A DNA stretch of 64,000 nt from Sphingobacterium paludis (GCF_004364125.1 NZ_SNZV01000002.1:1-64000); one strand, 5' to 3'; counted from the stretch's first letter, positions 24,716 through 35,002 are shown. Notes: generated from the letters alone by a model not told the origin. A program made the numbers and translations.

Positions 24716-27700
24716 TGAGGTATAAACTACTGCTAGCTGCACTAGTACTGGGTTCTTTGTTACAAGGGCCATGTTATGCGCAAGCCAAACATTGGCAAAA
24801 ACAAGAACGCCAACTACACTATACGGCGGATCAGGGCGACTTTTTGTTGGTGAATGGCCGATACCGATTTAATCGGGCACTCTATGGTGATAACCGCGCG
24901 TCACGCGTTGAAGCGGGAGACTTGCCGGAATTTGCCCTGTATCTTCCCGGGATGGGCGGTAATTTACAGTTCGTCCTGGCACGGGATGGTCGGTATAAAA
25001 AGCTCATTGATGTCGATCGTATAGAAACACGCTACCGAGCAGGCAAAATGACGTACCGCATTCATGACGAACTTCTTGGGAGCGGGAGCCTGACCTTGAC
25101 GCTGCTTGCCCAATATAAAGAGGAAGGTTTGGTGTTGAAAGTATCCGGCGAAGGTGTGGATCCAAAAGCACTTTTGTATAGTATATATGGTGGTGCTAGT
25201 GGTAAAACGTTCAGCCGAAATGGTGATATCGGTGCCGATCCGGAGTCTAGCTTCTATCTGTTGCCTGCATACGCCAAGGGCAATATTTTTGATGTGCAGA
25301 AGACAGGGTTCACCTTGCGCTATGTGGGCAAGCGAAATGAAGAACAGGTTGTACACGGCGACTTCGGAGGCGCGCAACAGCTAGCCTTAGCGGATGCTGC
25401 GGTGCTGCAGTCCATAGCTGATCTGGAGCAGCGCGAGCCTACAAATAGCCCGATCGTCTATGCGAAATATACAGTGCTGAACAAGCCTGTATATATTCAA
25501 GTAGCAAAGGGGCCGCTAGCTGGAAAAGTAAAGACCAACAAAGCACTATCTGAGCTGTTTGCCGAGGCTGACCAAGCCCGGCAGGCGGTGGCCAGTCGCG
25601 TCAAACTGCGCACGCCCGATCAACACATCAACACTATTGGCGAGACGCTAGCGCTGGCAGCAGACGCTATTTGGGAAAGCCCCAGTTACCTGCATGGCGC
25701 TGTCGCATGGCGCATGCGGCTCAATGCTTGGCGAGGGGCTTATGCCGCCGATGCGCTCGGTTGGCATGATCGGGCCAAAGAGCATTTTTCCGGCTATCTG
25801 CGGTCCCAAGTATTGGAGCCAAACGCCGGCCCCGTGGTTATGGACACCGCCTTGAATTTAGCACGGCACATCGAAAAAATGGGAACCTCGGTGTTTAGTA
25901 GTGGTTATATATCACGAAATCCTAATAACAATCAAGTGCCTCACCATTATGATATGAATTTGGTGTTCTTCGATCAATTGTTTACCCATTTCGATTACAC
26001 CGGCGACAAGAGCTATTTAAAGGAGGTTTGGCCTAGTATCTTGCGGCATTTGGCTTGGGAAAAGCGCAACTTCGATACCGATAACGATGGCCTTTATGAT
26101 GCCTATTGTGCTATTTGGGCGAGTGATGGCCTGCAGTATTCGGGAGGCGGCGTGACCCACAGTAGTGCTTACAACTATCGGGCGAATCGTGCTGCTGCCA
26201 AGCTAGCAGCTATCTTGGGCATCGATCCGCAGCCCTTTACCGCGGAGGCCGATAAAATTGCAAATGCATTAAAAGCCCGGTTGTGGATCGCAAATCAAGG
26301 TCACTTTGCGGAATTTGAGGATCAATTGGGAAACAGATTACGGCACGAAAGCCCAGGGTTGTGGACAATCTACCATATCGCCGATGCCTTTCTGTTGGAT
26401 GATTTTGAAAGCTACCAGAACACGCAATACATACATAACCATTTGCCGCATATCCCTATACGGGTTAAAGAACAAACGGAGCCAAATTTATATACCCTGG
26501 CAACAAGCACCTGGCAGCCTTATACTTGGTCGGTCAATAATGTGGCGCTAGCCGAAAATTTGCAAGCCGCACTGGCATTCTGGCAATCTGGCCGTCATGA
26601 GGATGCTTACCTACTTTGGAAAAGCAATTTGATAGAGAGTATGTACCATGGCATCAGCCCAGGTAACTTCCAGCAATTGTCGCATTACGATGCTTTTCGG
26701 GGAGAACTATACCGCGACTTCGCAGATCCTATTGGCGTAGCATCGCGCACGTTAGTGGAAGGACTGTTTGGATTCTTACCGCGCTTAATGGACAAGGAGA
26801 TCCTTGTCCGTCCTGGTTTTCCTCCATCTTGGGATTTTGCTGAAATAGCATTGCCGCAATGGCAGTATACGTACCGCAAGACAAAAAGTGAAACGCATTT
26901 CGATATCCGTACCCAATTTGGACAGCCGCTCAAAATGAAAATGGAGCTCCCAATACGTTATACGAAAGTAACAGCAGTAACTGTAAATGGAAAAGATGTG
27001 CCATGGTCGCTGAAATCTACCGCTATAAACATGCCTGTCATCATTTTCGAAACCACGGCATCAGCCAATTTTCAGGTTGAGATCAAGGGAGAAGGTACAT
27101 TGGATCTTTCTGCAGCAGCTGTTTACGAACAACCCTACAGTGAAGATTTTGTTTTGCCTTTGGGCAAAGATCAGGTGATGGGCGAGGTTTACGATCCGCA
27201 GCAGCTATTACGTGGTCATCAGGGAAATCGGTTTCAACTGCAGTCAGCGATGCGGAAAGGCACCTTTTTCGTGCAGGTACAAGCCGGGCAAATGAACTAT
27301 TGGCGAGCCGTCGATCTAGCGCTTGTGGAGCCGGTACAACATTATTTTTTTAGTCAGGATGGTAAGCATACGTTACGTTTGAAAAATATAGGCACACAAG
27401 CCTATAACCTAGCGCTGAAGGCAGGAGCTTTCGAACGAAAGGTAGTGTTGACATCCGGCGAAGAATGTACCATGGACATCTCGAGTGCCATACTGACGAA
27501 AGGTGCCAACACTTTTGATCTAAGGGCAGGTGATGCCACTTGGACCATAGCCAATAGCTACTGGGAAATCGATCATCCGCAAGCATATGCTCCTCAAGAT
27601 CTTTCTACATTTTACAACGCACGTGTAAGCGATATTTTTGAACAACGCTACCTGTCGCCACGGCCTGTAGGACCGACGTTGCAATTGCCTTGGCAAGGAA

Positions 27701-28329
27701 TAGGCAACTGGTGCTATCCGTTAACAACAGCAAATATTGATGATCAAGGATTGATGGACCAGCGAAAAGATGATATCGTTACCTACCTCGGTATTCCGTT
27801 TCTGATCAAGGGAACACAGCGCAATATCATGTTCACCAGCCAGTGGGATAACTATCCGACCAAAGTGGAAGTTCCACTTTCAGGAAAAGCAGAAAAGCTG
27901 TATCTACTCATGGCCGGCTCCACGAACCCGATGCAGTCGCAAATCGTGAACGCAAAGGTCCGCGTACACTATATGGATGGACATGAGTCGATCTTGGAAT
28001 TACGTAACCCAACCAATTGGTGGCCTATTGAGCAGGATTACTTGGACGACAATTATGCCTTTGAGTTACCCGATGCCACGATTCCTTATCGGGTACAGCT
28101 AAAGACAGGGGTCTTATATAAAGGGGGCAGCCTGAGTCAATATGATGATATCAAAGGTCTTTCTTCGCGTGCAATAGATGGCGGTGCCGCCAGCATCTTG
28201 GATCTTCCACTTGATCCTTCTAGGGAACTGAAATCCTTAAGCCTGATCTGTGAAGCCAATGATGTCGTAATCGGCATTATGGCGGCTACCCTATTACAAA
28301 ATAATGGACATAAAATAGTGAACAGATAG
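24715..28329 (+). CDS. DUF4450 multidomain (alpha/alpha)6-barrel glycosidase-like protein
   Basis: A 1204-aa exported protein (signal peptide to CYAQ). The N-terminal section (DFLLVNGRYRFNRALYGDN, GDLPEFALYLPGMGGNLQFVL) matches DUF4450. The middle (about 300-710) has helical-hairpin repeats with aromatic/acidic pockets typical of (alpha/alpha)6 glycosidases: RMRLNAWRGAYAADALGWHD, NFDTDNDGLYDAYCAIWASD, WQPYTWSVNN. The last 400 residues look like beta-sandwich modules. No activity is known to me for this type. Its place inside a pectin operon, coupled to GH28, suggests action on an RG-I side chain or decorated backbone. One of the best unknown-function candidates here. Confidence 0.7.
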   Translation: MRYKLLLAALVLGSLLQGPCYAQAKHWQKQERQLHYTADQGDFLLVNGRYRFNRALYGDNRASRVEAGDLPEFALYLPGMGGNLQFVLARDGRYKKLIDVDRIETRYRAGKMTYRIHDELLGSGSLTLTLLAQYKEEGLVLKVSGEGVDPKALLYSIYGGASGKTFSRNGDIGADPESSFYLLPAYAKGNIFDVQKTGFTLRYVGKRNEEQVVHGDFGGAQQLALADAAVLQSIADLEQREPTNSPIVYAKYTVLNKPVYIQVAKGPLAGKVKTNKALSELFAEADQARQAVASRVKLRTPDQHINTIGETLALAADAIWESPSYLHGAVAWRMRLNAWRGAYAADALGWHDRAKEHFSGYLRSQVLEPNAGPVVMDTALNLARHIEKMGTSVFSSGYISRNPNNNQVPHHYDMNLVFFDQLFTHFDYTGDKSYLKEVWPSILRHLAWEKRNFDTDNDGLYDAYCAIWASDGLQYSGGGVTHSSAYNYRANRAAAKLAAILGIDPQPFTAEADKIANALKARLWIANQGHFAEFEDQLGNRLRHESPGLWTIYHIADAFLLDDFESYQNTQYIHNHLPHIPIRVKEQTEPNLYTLATSTWQPYTWSVNNVALAENLQAALAFWQSGRHEDAYLLWKSNLIESMYHGISPGNFQQLSHYDAFRGELYRDFADPIGVASRTLVEGLFGFLPRLMDKEILVRPGFPPSWDFAEIALPQWQYTYRKTKSETHFDIRTQFGQPLKMKMELPIRYTKVTAVTVNGKDVPWSLKSTAINMPVIIFETTASANFQVEIKGEGTLDLSAAAVYEQPYSEDFVLPLGKDQVMGEVYDPQQLLRGHQGNRFQLQSAMRKGTFFVQVQAGQMNYWRAVDLALVEPVQHYFFSQDGKHTLRLKNIGTQAYNLALKAGAFERKVVLTSGEECTMDISSAILTKGANTFDLRAGDATWTIANSYWEIDHPQAYAPQDLSTFYNARVSDIFEQRYLSPRPVGPTLQLPWQGIGNWCYPLTTANIDDQGLMDQRKDDIVTYLGIPFLIKGTQRNIMFTSQWDNYPTKVEVPLSGKAEKLYLLMAGSTNPMQSQIVNAKVRVHYMDGHESILELRNPTNWWPIEQDYLDDNYAFELPDATIPYRVQLKTGVLYKGGSLSQYDDIKGLSSRAIDGGAASILDLPLDPSRELKSLSLICEANDVVIGIMAATLLQNNGHKIVNR

Positions 28330-28356
28330 ATAACGTGTGAACTTTTAATACATACT

Positions 28357-30501
28357 ATGAAAAAGAATATCATCTTCGGAATTGCGTTGCTGCTCTTTGC
28401 AGCCTGTCAAACGCAGCAGTCGAACAAAATAGACCGGAAAGCCGTGGTGCAACGACACAACGTTTTTAATAACAGCATGGATACGCTAGCCTCTTTGACC
28501 GTTGGCAATGGTGCTTTTGCCTATACCGTGGATGCTACGGGTCTGCAATCTTTTCCGGCATATTATAAAAATGGGGTTTCTTTAGGCACGCAATCCGAAT
28601 GGGGCTGGAATAGTTTTCCAAACACCGGAAAGTTTAGCTTTGAGGAAACGCTTAAATCGTACGATTTTAATGGGGAAGGTCGTGAGGCGAAGTACAGCAT
28701 ACAACACAAGGAGCCGGGTCGGCATCGGGATGCAACGGAGTATTATCGGGTTAATCCGCATCGTTTGCAACTAGGGAATGTTGGCTTTGAGATTCAGCTC
28801 AAAAATGGCGCATTAGCCAACGTCCAGGATATTCAGGACATTAAACAAACCATTGATCTTTGGACAGGTTTGATCCACAGCGTTTTTCAAGTAGAAGGTG
28901 AACCTGTGGAGGTGTGGACCGCTGCTGGGCAGACCAGCGACCACGTTGCGGTAAAGGTGTCTTCGCCTTTACTTGCTGCAAGGCGTATCAAGGTATCCGT
29001 CCGTTACCCTTACCCTACGGGCAAGTTTTTAGATGAGGCGGCTTATTACGACGAGGAGGCAAAACATACCTCCACGTTGTTGATGCAAAATAGCACGACG
29101 GCGCTGCTGGAACATCGCTTGCCGGGAACGAGCTATTTTACCCGGCTGCATTTTTCTGAAGGACAATTTGCCGAGCAATCCAAACACCATTTTGTCTTGA
29201 CGCCGTCACCGCAATCGGATACGTTTGAATTGGCTTTTGCCTTTGCCCAAAAAAATGAATTTGATGAAAATAAGCTCGGTTATGCACTCACCCAACAGGA
29301 GAGTGCCGACGCTTGGGAAAGGTACTGGCAGAGCGGTGCTGCGGTAGACTTCGCCGGTAGTACGGATCCGCGCGCCCATGAGCTCGAGCGTCGCGTGGTG
29401 CTGTCGCAATACTTGACGAAAGTGCAGTGCGGCGGAAGCAACCCGCCGCAGGAAACCGGGTTGACGTTCAACAGTTGGTATGGAAAGCCGCACACCGAGA
29501 TGCATTGGTGGCATGGCGTGCATTATGCCCTGTGGGGGCGTCCAGAGATTATGGAGAAAACCCTCGGTTATTACTTCAAAACCTTCGATAAGGCAAAGCT
29601 TTTGGCGGAGCGACAAGGATACCAAGGTGTTCGCTGGATTAAAATGTCTGATAATAAAGGCAACGAAAGCCCGTCATCCGTTGCTGCATTTCTCATTTGG
29701 CAACAGCCACACATCATTTATATGACCGAATTAGCGTATCGAGACCAAACCGATACGGCCCTATTGCACAAGTATAAAGAATTGGTTTTCGCTACCGCTG
29801 ATTTTATGGCAGACTATGCATACTACGACAAAGAAAAAGACCGCTATAACCTGGGTCTGGGTGTCATTCCTGCACAAGAGGTGTTTAAAGCGGCAGAGAC
29901 GAGAAATCCCACCTATGAAGTGGCCTATTGGGATTGGGCATTGCGGATTGCACAAAAGTGGAAAGAACGCCTCGGCGAGCCTCCTGTACAAAAATGGAAC
30001 GATGTAATCGATAAATTGGCACCGCTACCGGTGCAAGGCAACGTGTACTTGGCCACCGAAACCGCTACGGATTCCTACACCTTTCCAAAGTGGATGACCG
30101 ATCATCCGGCGGTTTTGGGTGCGCTTGGTATGGTGCCCGAGTCGCCCAAACTTGACAAGACCATCATGAAAAATACATTGGATACCGTGTGGGCAAAATG
30201 GTCATGGAAAGATACTTGGGGCTGGGATTTTCCCATGACGGCTATGAATGCCGCTCGGCTAAACTTGCCTGAAAAAGCGTTGGATGCTCTTTTTATGGAT
30301 ATTCAAACAAACACCTACCTAAAAAATGGACATAATTATCAGGATGATAGGCTGCGTATATACTTACCTGGAAACGGTGGGCTACTGACAGCGGTCGCTA
30401 TGATGTTGGAAGGTTGGGATGCCTCCACCGAAGAGCTGCCCGGATTTCCGAAAAACGGGTCATGGAAAATAAAGAAAGAAGGTTTTAAGAAAATGCCCTA
30501 A
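28357..30501 (+). CDS. GH65/GH95-like six-hairpin glycosidase lipoprotein, substrate unknown
   Basis: 714 aa. It has a lipoprotein signal (LLLFAAC) and then an N-terminal beta-sandwich (SLTVGNGAFAYTVDATGLQ, a pattern shared with GH65/GH95 enzymes). A six-hairpin barrel follows (TEMHWWHGVHYALWGRPEIM, QGVRWIKMSDNKGNESPSS, TWGWDFPMTAMNAARL). The barrel places it in the GH65/GH95/GH15 superfamily, but I cannot confirm catalytic residues or family. Bacterial GH65 members are mostly disaccharide phosphorylases, whereas a lipid-anchored, exported form points to a hydrolase. It sits 4 bp before GH105 and 27 bp after DUF4450. Confidence 0.7.
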   Translation: MKKNIIFGIALLLFAACQTQQSNKIDRKAVVQRHNVFNNSMDTLASLTVGNGAFAYTVDATGLQSFPAYYKNGVSLGTQSEWGWNSFPNTGKFSFEETLKSYDFNGEGREAKYSIQHKEPGRHRDATEYYRVNPHRLQLGNVGFEIQLKNGALANVQDIQDIKQTIDLWTGLIHSVFQVEGEPVEVWTAAGQTSDHVAVKVSSPLLAARRIKVSVRYPYPTGKFLDEAAYYDEEAKHTSTLLMQNSTTALLEHRLPGTSYFTRLHFSEGQFAEQSKHHFVLTPSPQSDTFELAFAFAQKNEFDENKLGYALTQQESADAWERYWQSGAAVDFAGSTDPRAHELERRVVLSQYLTKVQCGGSNPPQETGLTFNSWYGKPHTEMHWWHGVHYALWGRPEIMEKTLGYYFKTFDKAKLLAERQGYQGVRWIKMSDNKGNESPSSVAAFLIWQQPHIIYMTELAYRDQTDTALLHKYKELVFATADFMADYAYYDKEKDRYNLGLGVIPAQEVFKAAETRNPTYEVAYWDWALRIAQKWKERLGEPPVQKWNDVIDKLAPLPVQGNVYLATETATDSYTFPKWMTDHPAVLGALGMVPESPKLDKTIMKNTLDTVWAKWSWKDTWGWDFPMTAMNAARLNLPEKALDALFMDIQTNTYLKNGHNYQDDRLRIYLPGNGGLLTAVAMMLEGWDASTEELPGFPKNGSWKIKKEGFKKMP

Positions 30502-30505
30502 CACA

Positions 30506-31633
30506 ATGAAAAAGATCTATTTATTACTCTGTGCAGCAACACTGCTACAAACGCTCCATGCACAGCAATTTACAGATAAGAAGGAGCTATTACAAAAGCT
30601 GCGGACGGCGAATGACTATTTTATGAAAAAATGGCCAGACCCCGCCAAGCGAATCGTGACCAACAAAGATCGCGCAGCAAATATTTGGACGCGAGGTGTT
30701 TACTATGAAGGTCTCCTCGCTTTCTATACCATAGATAAGCAAAAGAACTATTATGACTATGCTGTGGAATGGGGTGAGAAGCATGATTGGAAGCCCGTTC
30801 GAGGCGAGGTCTACACCAGACATGCCGACAATCAAAATTGCGGGATGACGTATATCGATCTCTATCGTATTGATCCCCAGCCCGAACGTATAGCGGCTAT
30901 CAAAATGAATATTGATTCGCTTATTCGGAGTGGACGCGTTGACGATTGGACCTGGATCGATGCTATCCAAATGGCGATGCCGATATTCGTAAAACTCGGT
31001 GTAACCTTGAAAGATACGGCATACTTTAATCATATGTACAAAATGTACCAGCACATCAAGTATGTTGAAGGAGGGCATGGCCTGTATAATCCGAAAGACC
31101 AGCTGTGGTGGCGCGATAAAGATTTTATTCCGCCATATAAAGAGCCTAATGGCGAGGATTGCTATTGGTCGCGCGGGAATGGCTGGGTGTTGGCTGCATT
31201 GGCGCTTGTCCTACAGGAACTGCCAAAATCTGACCCACATTACAAGGAATATCTGCAAGACTTTAAAAGCTTAGCGACAGCGTTGTTACCGCTTCAAAGA
31301 GCGGACGGCTTTTGGAACGTAAGTTTGCATGACCCTAAACATTACGGCGGAAAAGAAGCTTCGGGGACAGCGCTATTCGTCTACGGTATGGCTTGGGGAA
31401 TCAATAACGGCCTGCTCGATAAAAGCGCGTTTTTACCAAGTATAGAGAAAGCTTGGCTGGCCTTGGCTAATGAAACCATTCAACCCTCCGGCTTTCTAAG
31501 TTATGTACAATCCACCGGCAAAGAACCCAAAGATGGTCAGCCCGTGACAGCGGAGAAGATGCCAGATTTTGAAGACTATGGCTTGGGCTGCGTGCTCTTA
31601 GCCGGAACGGAAGTATATAAGATGCTCGAATAA
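30506..31633 (+). CDS. GH105 unsaturated rhamnogalacturonyl hydrolase (first copy)
   Basis: A 375-aa exported protein (signal peptide to LHAQ). The six-hairpin fold of the YteR/YesR family shows WTWIDAIQMAMPIFVKLG with the expected catalytic Asp152 and YWSRGNGWVLAALALVL. It removes the unsaturated galacturonate that PL11 leaves at the non-reducing end. It is the last gene of the five-gene run. The second GH105 (36864-38036) differs in its active-site neighbourhood, so the two probably prefer different oligomers. Confidence 0.92.
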   Translation: MKKIYLLLCAATLLQTLHAQQFTDKKELLQKLRTANDYFMKKWPDPAKRIVTNKDRAANIWTRGVYYEGLLAFYTIDKQKNYYDYAVEWGEKHDWKPVRGEVYTRHADNQNCGMTYIDLYRIDPQPERIAAIKMNIDSLIRSGRVDDWTWIDAIQMAMPIFVKLGVTLKDTAYFNHMYKMYQHIKYVEGGHGLYNPKDQLWWRDKDFIPPYKEPNGEDCYWSRGNGWVLAALALVLQELPKSDPHYKEYLQDFKSLATALLPLQRADGFWNVSLHDPKHYGGKEASGTALFVYGMAWGINNGLLDKSAFLPSIEKAWLALANETIQPSGFLSYVQSTGKEPKDGQPVTAEKMPDFEDYGLGCVLLAGTEVYKMLE

Positions 31634-31710
31634 AATCACACTGTGCTATTGTTCTGCTACCCGGAAGATCGCCTAACCACGATCTAAACCTATTGATATA
31701 CGCTAACATC

Positions 31711-31728
31711 GCGGAGCGCTTGCTCCGC
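31711..31728 (+). promoter_or_regulatory. hairpin in front of the second susC
   Basis: A perfect 7-bp stem (GCGGAGC/GCTCCGC) has a GCTT loop, 27 bp before the susC ATG. No T-run follows, so it is more likely a leader hairpin or stabiliser than a terminator. Confidence 0.45.
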
Positions 31729-31754
31729 AAATTATAACACCAAAAACTATATTT

Positions 31755-34700
31755 ATGAGAAAATCGCATCACAACAGTATGCTTAAAGGCATTCTAATCG
31801 TACTGTTTTTTTGGGGAACGCTGCCCATGATTCGGGCGCAGAGCTTCTCTGCTACAGGGAAGGTAATAGACGAGAATAATCGGCCCATTCAAGGGGCGAG
31901 TGTGCAAGTAAAAGGAAAGCCGAACAGTACGCATACCGACGCAGCCGGGGCCTTTACACTAACGTTGAATGACAATGACGTATTACAGGTCAGTTTTGTA
32001 GGGTATGCCGCAAAGGAAATTCCCATCACGAACCGTCAACCCCTTGTTGTCACGTTGGTCAGTACGAATAATGATCTAGATGAAGTTGTCGTGATCGGCT
32101 ACGGCACATCCAGAAAGAGGGATTTAACAGGAGCCGTAGGATCGATCAAGGCGGATGAGATCCGAAACTTGCCCGTTACGACCGCTGCTCAAGCCATTAC
32201 AGGCAGGGTTGCTGGCGTGAATGTAGTGACCCAGAGTGGCGCCCCCGGGGCGGGTGTCAACATCTTGGTGCGTGGCGGAACCTCCATTACCGGATCAACA
32301 AAACCGCTATACGTGGTAGATGGTTTTGTGATGGAAGATGCCCTGATGAAAATAGATATCAACGATGTAGAAAACATCGATATTTTGAAAGATGCATCGG
32401 CCACGGCAATTTATGGTGCCCGTGGAGCTAACGGTGTGGTATTGATCACCACGAAGTCAGGAAAATCTGGGCGCACCACGATCGATTACAATGCCTACGC
32501 CAGTTTCGAAGGGTTGAGCCGTAAGCTAGACATGCTGCAGGTGGAAGACTATGTAAAATATCAGTACGAATACCAAACCTTGGCCGGGCGGCAACAAGAC
32601 TACGCTAATATGTTTGGTGGCAATGTCAATGATCCTGATTTTGCTACCGGAGCCTACGAACGCATCCGTCGCGATTACGGTACAAGGCCAGGCATCGATT
32701 GGCAAGAGGAAGTTTTTGGTGGGCAGGCGATGCTGCAGGCACATAATGTCAATGTATCCGGCGGGAGTGAGAAAACGAAACTGCTCCTTTCCTACAACAA
32801 CACCAATCAAGATGGCATCTTGGCCAAATCGGGCTTCCGCCGAAACAGCGTGCGCGCGAAGGTAAACCATGAACTACGCGAAGGCGTCAACATCGACTTT
32901 AATTCCCTATTTCAAGATGCAAACACCCAAGGTGGGGGCTCGCTCAATGGAATGCTAAAAATGTCGCTCTTGCAACCAGCCACAGGCGGAGCCCGCTTTA
33001 CGGACGAGCAGTTGCTGTATACCGATATTGCGGAAGAACTGCAGCTTATCAACTCGCAGTATGACGTGTACAACCCGATTATTATGAATGATGCCCTTAA
33101 TCGCGCCAAGGCAGCTCGCCTGGCCAACATCAACGTCGGGTTGACGGCCAACTTCTTAGAAGATTTTACCTTTCGAACATCAGGATCCTACCAATGGGGA
33201 CAAACGCGTACAGATTTTTGGGATGACGGACGAACCATCAACGCCCGCAATAACAAAGGTCCTTTTGGATCTATCAAAAACGCAGAAGGCTTTGAATGGC
33301 AATGGACAAATACCCTATCGTGGATGAAAGATTTTGGTAAGCACCATATAAATTTGCTAGCCGGTCATGAAGTCCGCTATGAGGAAAGTCAATCGCTCGC
33401 CCATCAGTATTATGAGTTTCCCAACAGTAACTTTGGCTTGAAAGATGTGAGTCTGGCTGGGCGCACCGAAAGAGGGGAGTCCGAAGCGGTTCGATACGGT
33501 CTTGTTTCCGGATTTTTTAGGGCTATCTACAATTATGATGACCGGTACCTTTTCACAGCCACCATGCGGGCCGATGGGGTATCCACATTTAGGGAGGGCA
33601 ACAAGTGGGGGGCTTTTCCTTCGGCTTCTGCGGCCTGGAATATCCATAATGAATCTTTCTTGAAAGACTCCGAGTTCGTTAACCAACTGAAACTGCGGGT
33701 TGGCTATGGCACAACGGGGAACGACAAAATCGGGAATACGCGCTATGCAACCTTATATGGGTCTACAGTTGCCGCTATGGGAAATACCACATTAGTGGGC
33801 GTTAAGCCAAGTTCGACGTTAGGAAACCCGATGTTGGTATGGGAGAAAACCCAAACCACCAATATAGCCGTTGACCTGTCCCTGTTTAACAGTCGGGTAA
33901 ATTTAACCACAGATTTCTACAACAATGAATCTAAAAATTTATTGCTGGAAGTCAATATCCCCACATCCACGGGCTATAGCAAGCAGTTTCAAAATATAGC
34001 AGAACTGCGAAACCGTGGGGTCGAATTTTCCCTGAATACACTAAATATCCGGCGCGACAATTTTCAATGGAAAACGGTGCTGAACTTGACGTTTAATCGA
34101 TCCAAAGTGAAAAGTCTTTACGGCAGTGGCGGAAACGACTATATGATCAATTCGTATGAATCCCGAATCAATTTTTATACGCAAGTGGGTGGCCCCGTCA
34201 GTACATTTTATGGATATCAGTACGATGGCGTATACACGACCGATGATTTCACCCAGCAGGCAGATGGAAGCTATCTGCTGAATGACGGTGTGGCTTCACT
34301 CAAAGGAAAAAACAGGTCAAGTATCAAGCCTGGAGATGTGAAGTACGTCCCTGTGGCCGGGGAAACAGACGCCAATGGTAACCCGGTTTGGTCTACCAAT
34401 GACCGTACGGAAATTGGCAGCCCTGAGCCCAAGTTCTTCGGCGGGTTCAACAACGAATTTATTTACAAAAGCTTCGATCTAAGCATCTTCCTCAATTTCG
34501 CTTATGGCAATAAGGCATTCAATATGAACACGCAACGGTTCATGGGGCCCTATCTCCCCAATCAAAATTCATTAGGACTGATGGCCGACCGCTTTACGTT
34601 GATTGATCCGGCTACGGGTGCGGAAACCACGGATTTGAATCGTCTTGCCACCTTAAACCCGAATCAACAGGATAAGAAGCAAATATGGAGCTTAAATTCT

Positions 34701-34991
34701 ACAAACAACATTGCGATATCGGACCCTTTGGATTATTACCTGGAGGATGCATCGTTTCTACGGGTTAATAATGTGACATTGGGTTACACACTACCGTCCG
34801 ATCTGTCGAAGAAGCTCTTCGTGCAACGCTTTCGCGTGTACCTCACCCTAAATAATATCCATACGTTCACCAACTATTCGGGGTACGATCCGGAAGTATC
34901 GGCCACTGATGCTATTTTAACACGAGGCGTCGATAATTCGGCCTATCCGCGTACGAGAAGCGTTGTGGCTGGCGTTAATTTAACCTTTTAA
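31755..34991 (+). CDS. SusC-like TonB-dependent transporter (second pair)
   Basis: 1078 aa with signal peptide (VLFFWGTLPMIRAQ), a regulatory-like domain (GKVIDENNRPIQGASVQVKG) and the TonB-box region DEVVVIGYGTSRKRDLTG. Plug domain and C-terminal barrel (VVAGVNLTF) follow. It differs clearly from the first SusC in its plug sequence (LTGAVGSIKADEIRNLPV), so it is a separate lineage and not a recent duplication. The ATG at 31779 is an alternative start. It is followed by susD after 11 bp. The substrate is inferred as another pectic oligosaccharide. Confidence 0.96.
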   Translation: MRKSHHNSMLKGILIVLFFWGTLPMIRAQSFSATGKVIDENNRPIQGASVQVKGKPNSTHTDAAGAFTLTLNDNDVLQVSFVGYAAKEIPITNRQPLVVTLVSTNNDLDEVVVIGYGTSRKRDLTGAVGSIKADEIRNLPVTTAAQAITGRVAGVNVVTQSGAPGAGVNILVRGGTSITGSTKPLYVVDGFVMEDALMKIDINDVENIDILKDASATAIYGARGANGVVLITTKSGKSGRTTIDYNAYASFEGLSRKLDMLQVEDYVKYQYEYQTLAGRQQDYANMFGGNVNDPDFATGAYERIRRDYGTRPGIDWQEEVFGGQAMLQAHNVNVSGGSEKTKLLLSYNNTNQDGILAKSGFRRNSVRAKVNHELREGVNIDFNSLFQDANTQGGGSLNGMLKMSLLQPATGGARFTDEQLLYTDIAEELQLINSQYDVYNPIIMNDALNRAKAARLANINVGLTANFLEDFTFRTSGSYQWGQTRTDFWDDGRTINARNNKGPFGSIKNAEGFEWQWTNTLSWMKDFGKHHINLLAGHEVRYEESQSLAHQYYEFPNSNFGLKDVSLAGRTERGESEAVRYGLVSGFFRAIYNYDDRYLFTATMRADGVSTFREGNKWGAFPSASAAWNIHNESFLKDSEFVNQLKLRVGYGTTGNDKIGNTRYATLYGSTVAAMGNTTLVGVKPSSTLGNPMLVWEKTQTTNIAVDLSLFNSRVNLTTDFYNNESKNLLLEVNIPTSTGYSKQFQNIAELRNRGVEFSLNTLNIRRDNFQWKTVLNLTFNRSKVKSLYGSGGNDYMINSYESRINFYTQVGGPVSTFYGYQYDGVYTTDDFTQQADGSYLLNDGVASLKGKNRSSIKPGDVKYVPVAGETDANGNPVWSTNDRTEIGSPEPKFFGGFNNEFIYKSFDLSIFLNFAYGNKAFNMNTQRFMGPYLPNQNSLGLMADRFTLIDPATGAETTDLNRLATLNPNQQDKKQIWSLNSTNNIAISDPLDYYLEDASFLRVNNVTLGYTLPSDLSKKLFVQRFRVYLTLNNIHTFTNYSGYDPEVSATDAILTRGVDNSAYPRTRSVVAGVNLTF

Positions 34992-35002
34992 TTAGAAAAC
35001 CC

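Noticed and set aside
28357-30501. Assignment as trehalose or maltose phosphorylase
   Set aside because: The fold is GH65-like, but the protein is an exported lipoprotein in a pectin operon and no phosphorylase signature could be confirmed.
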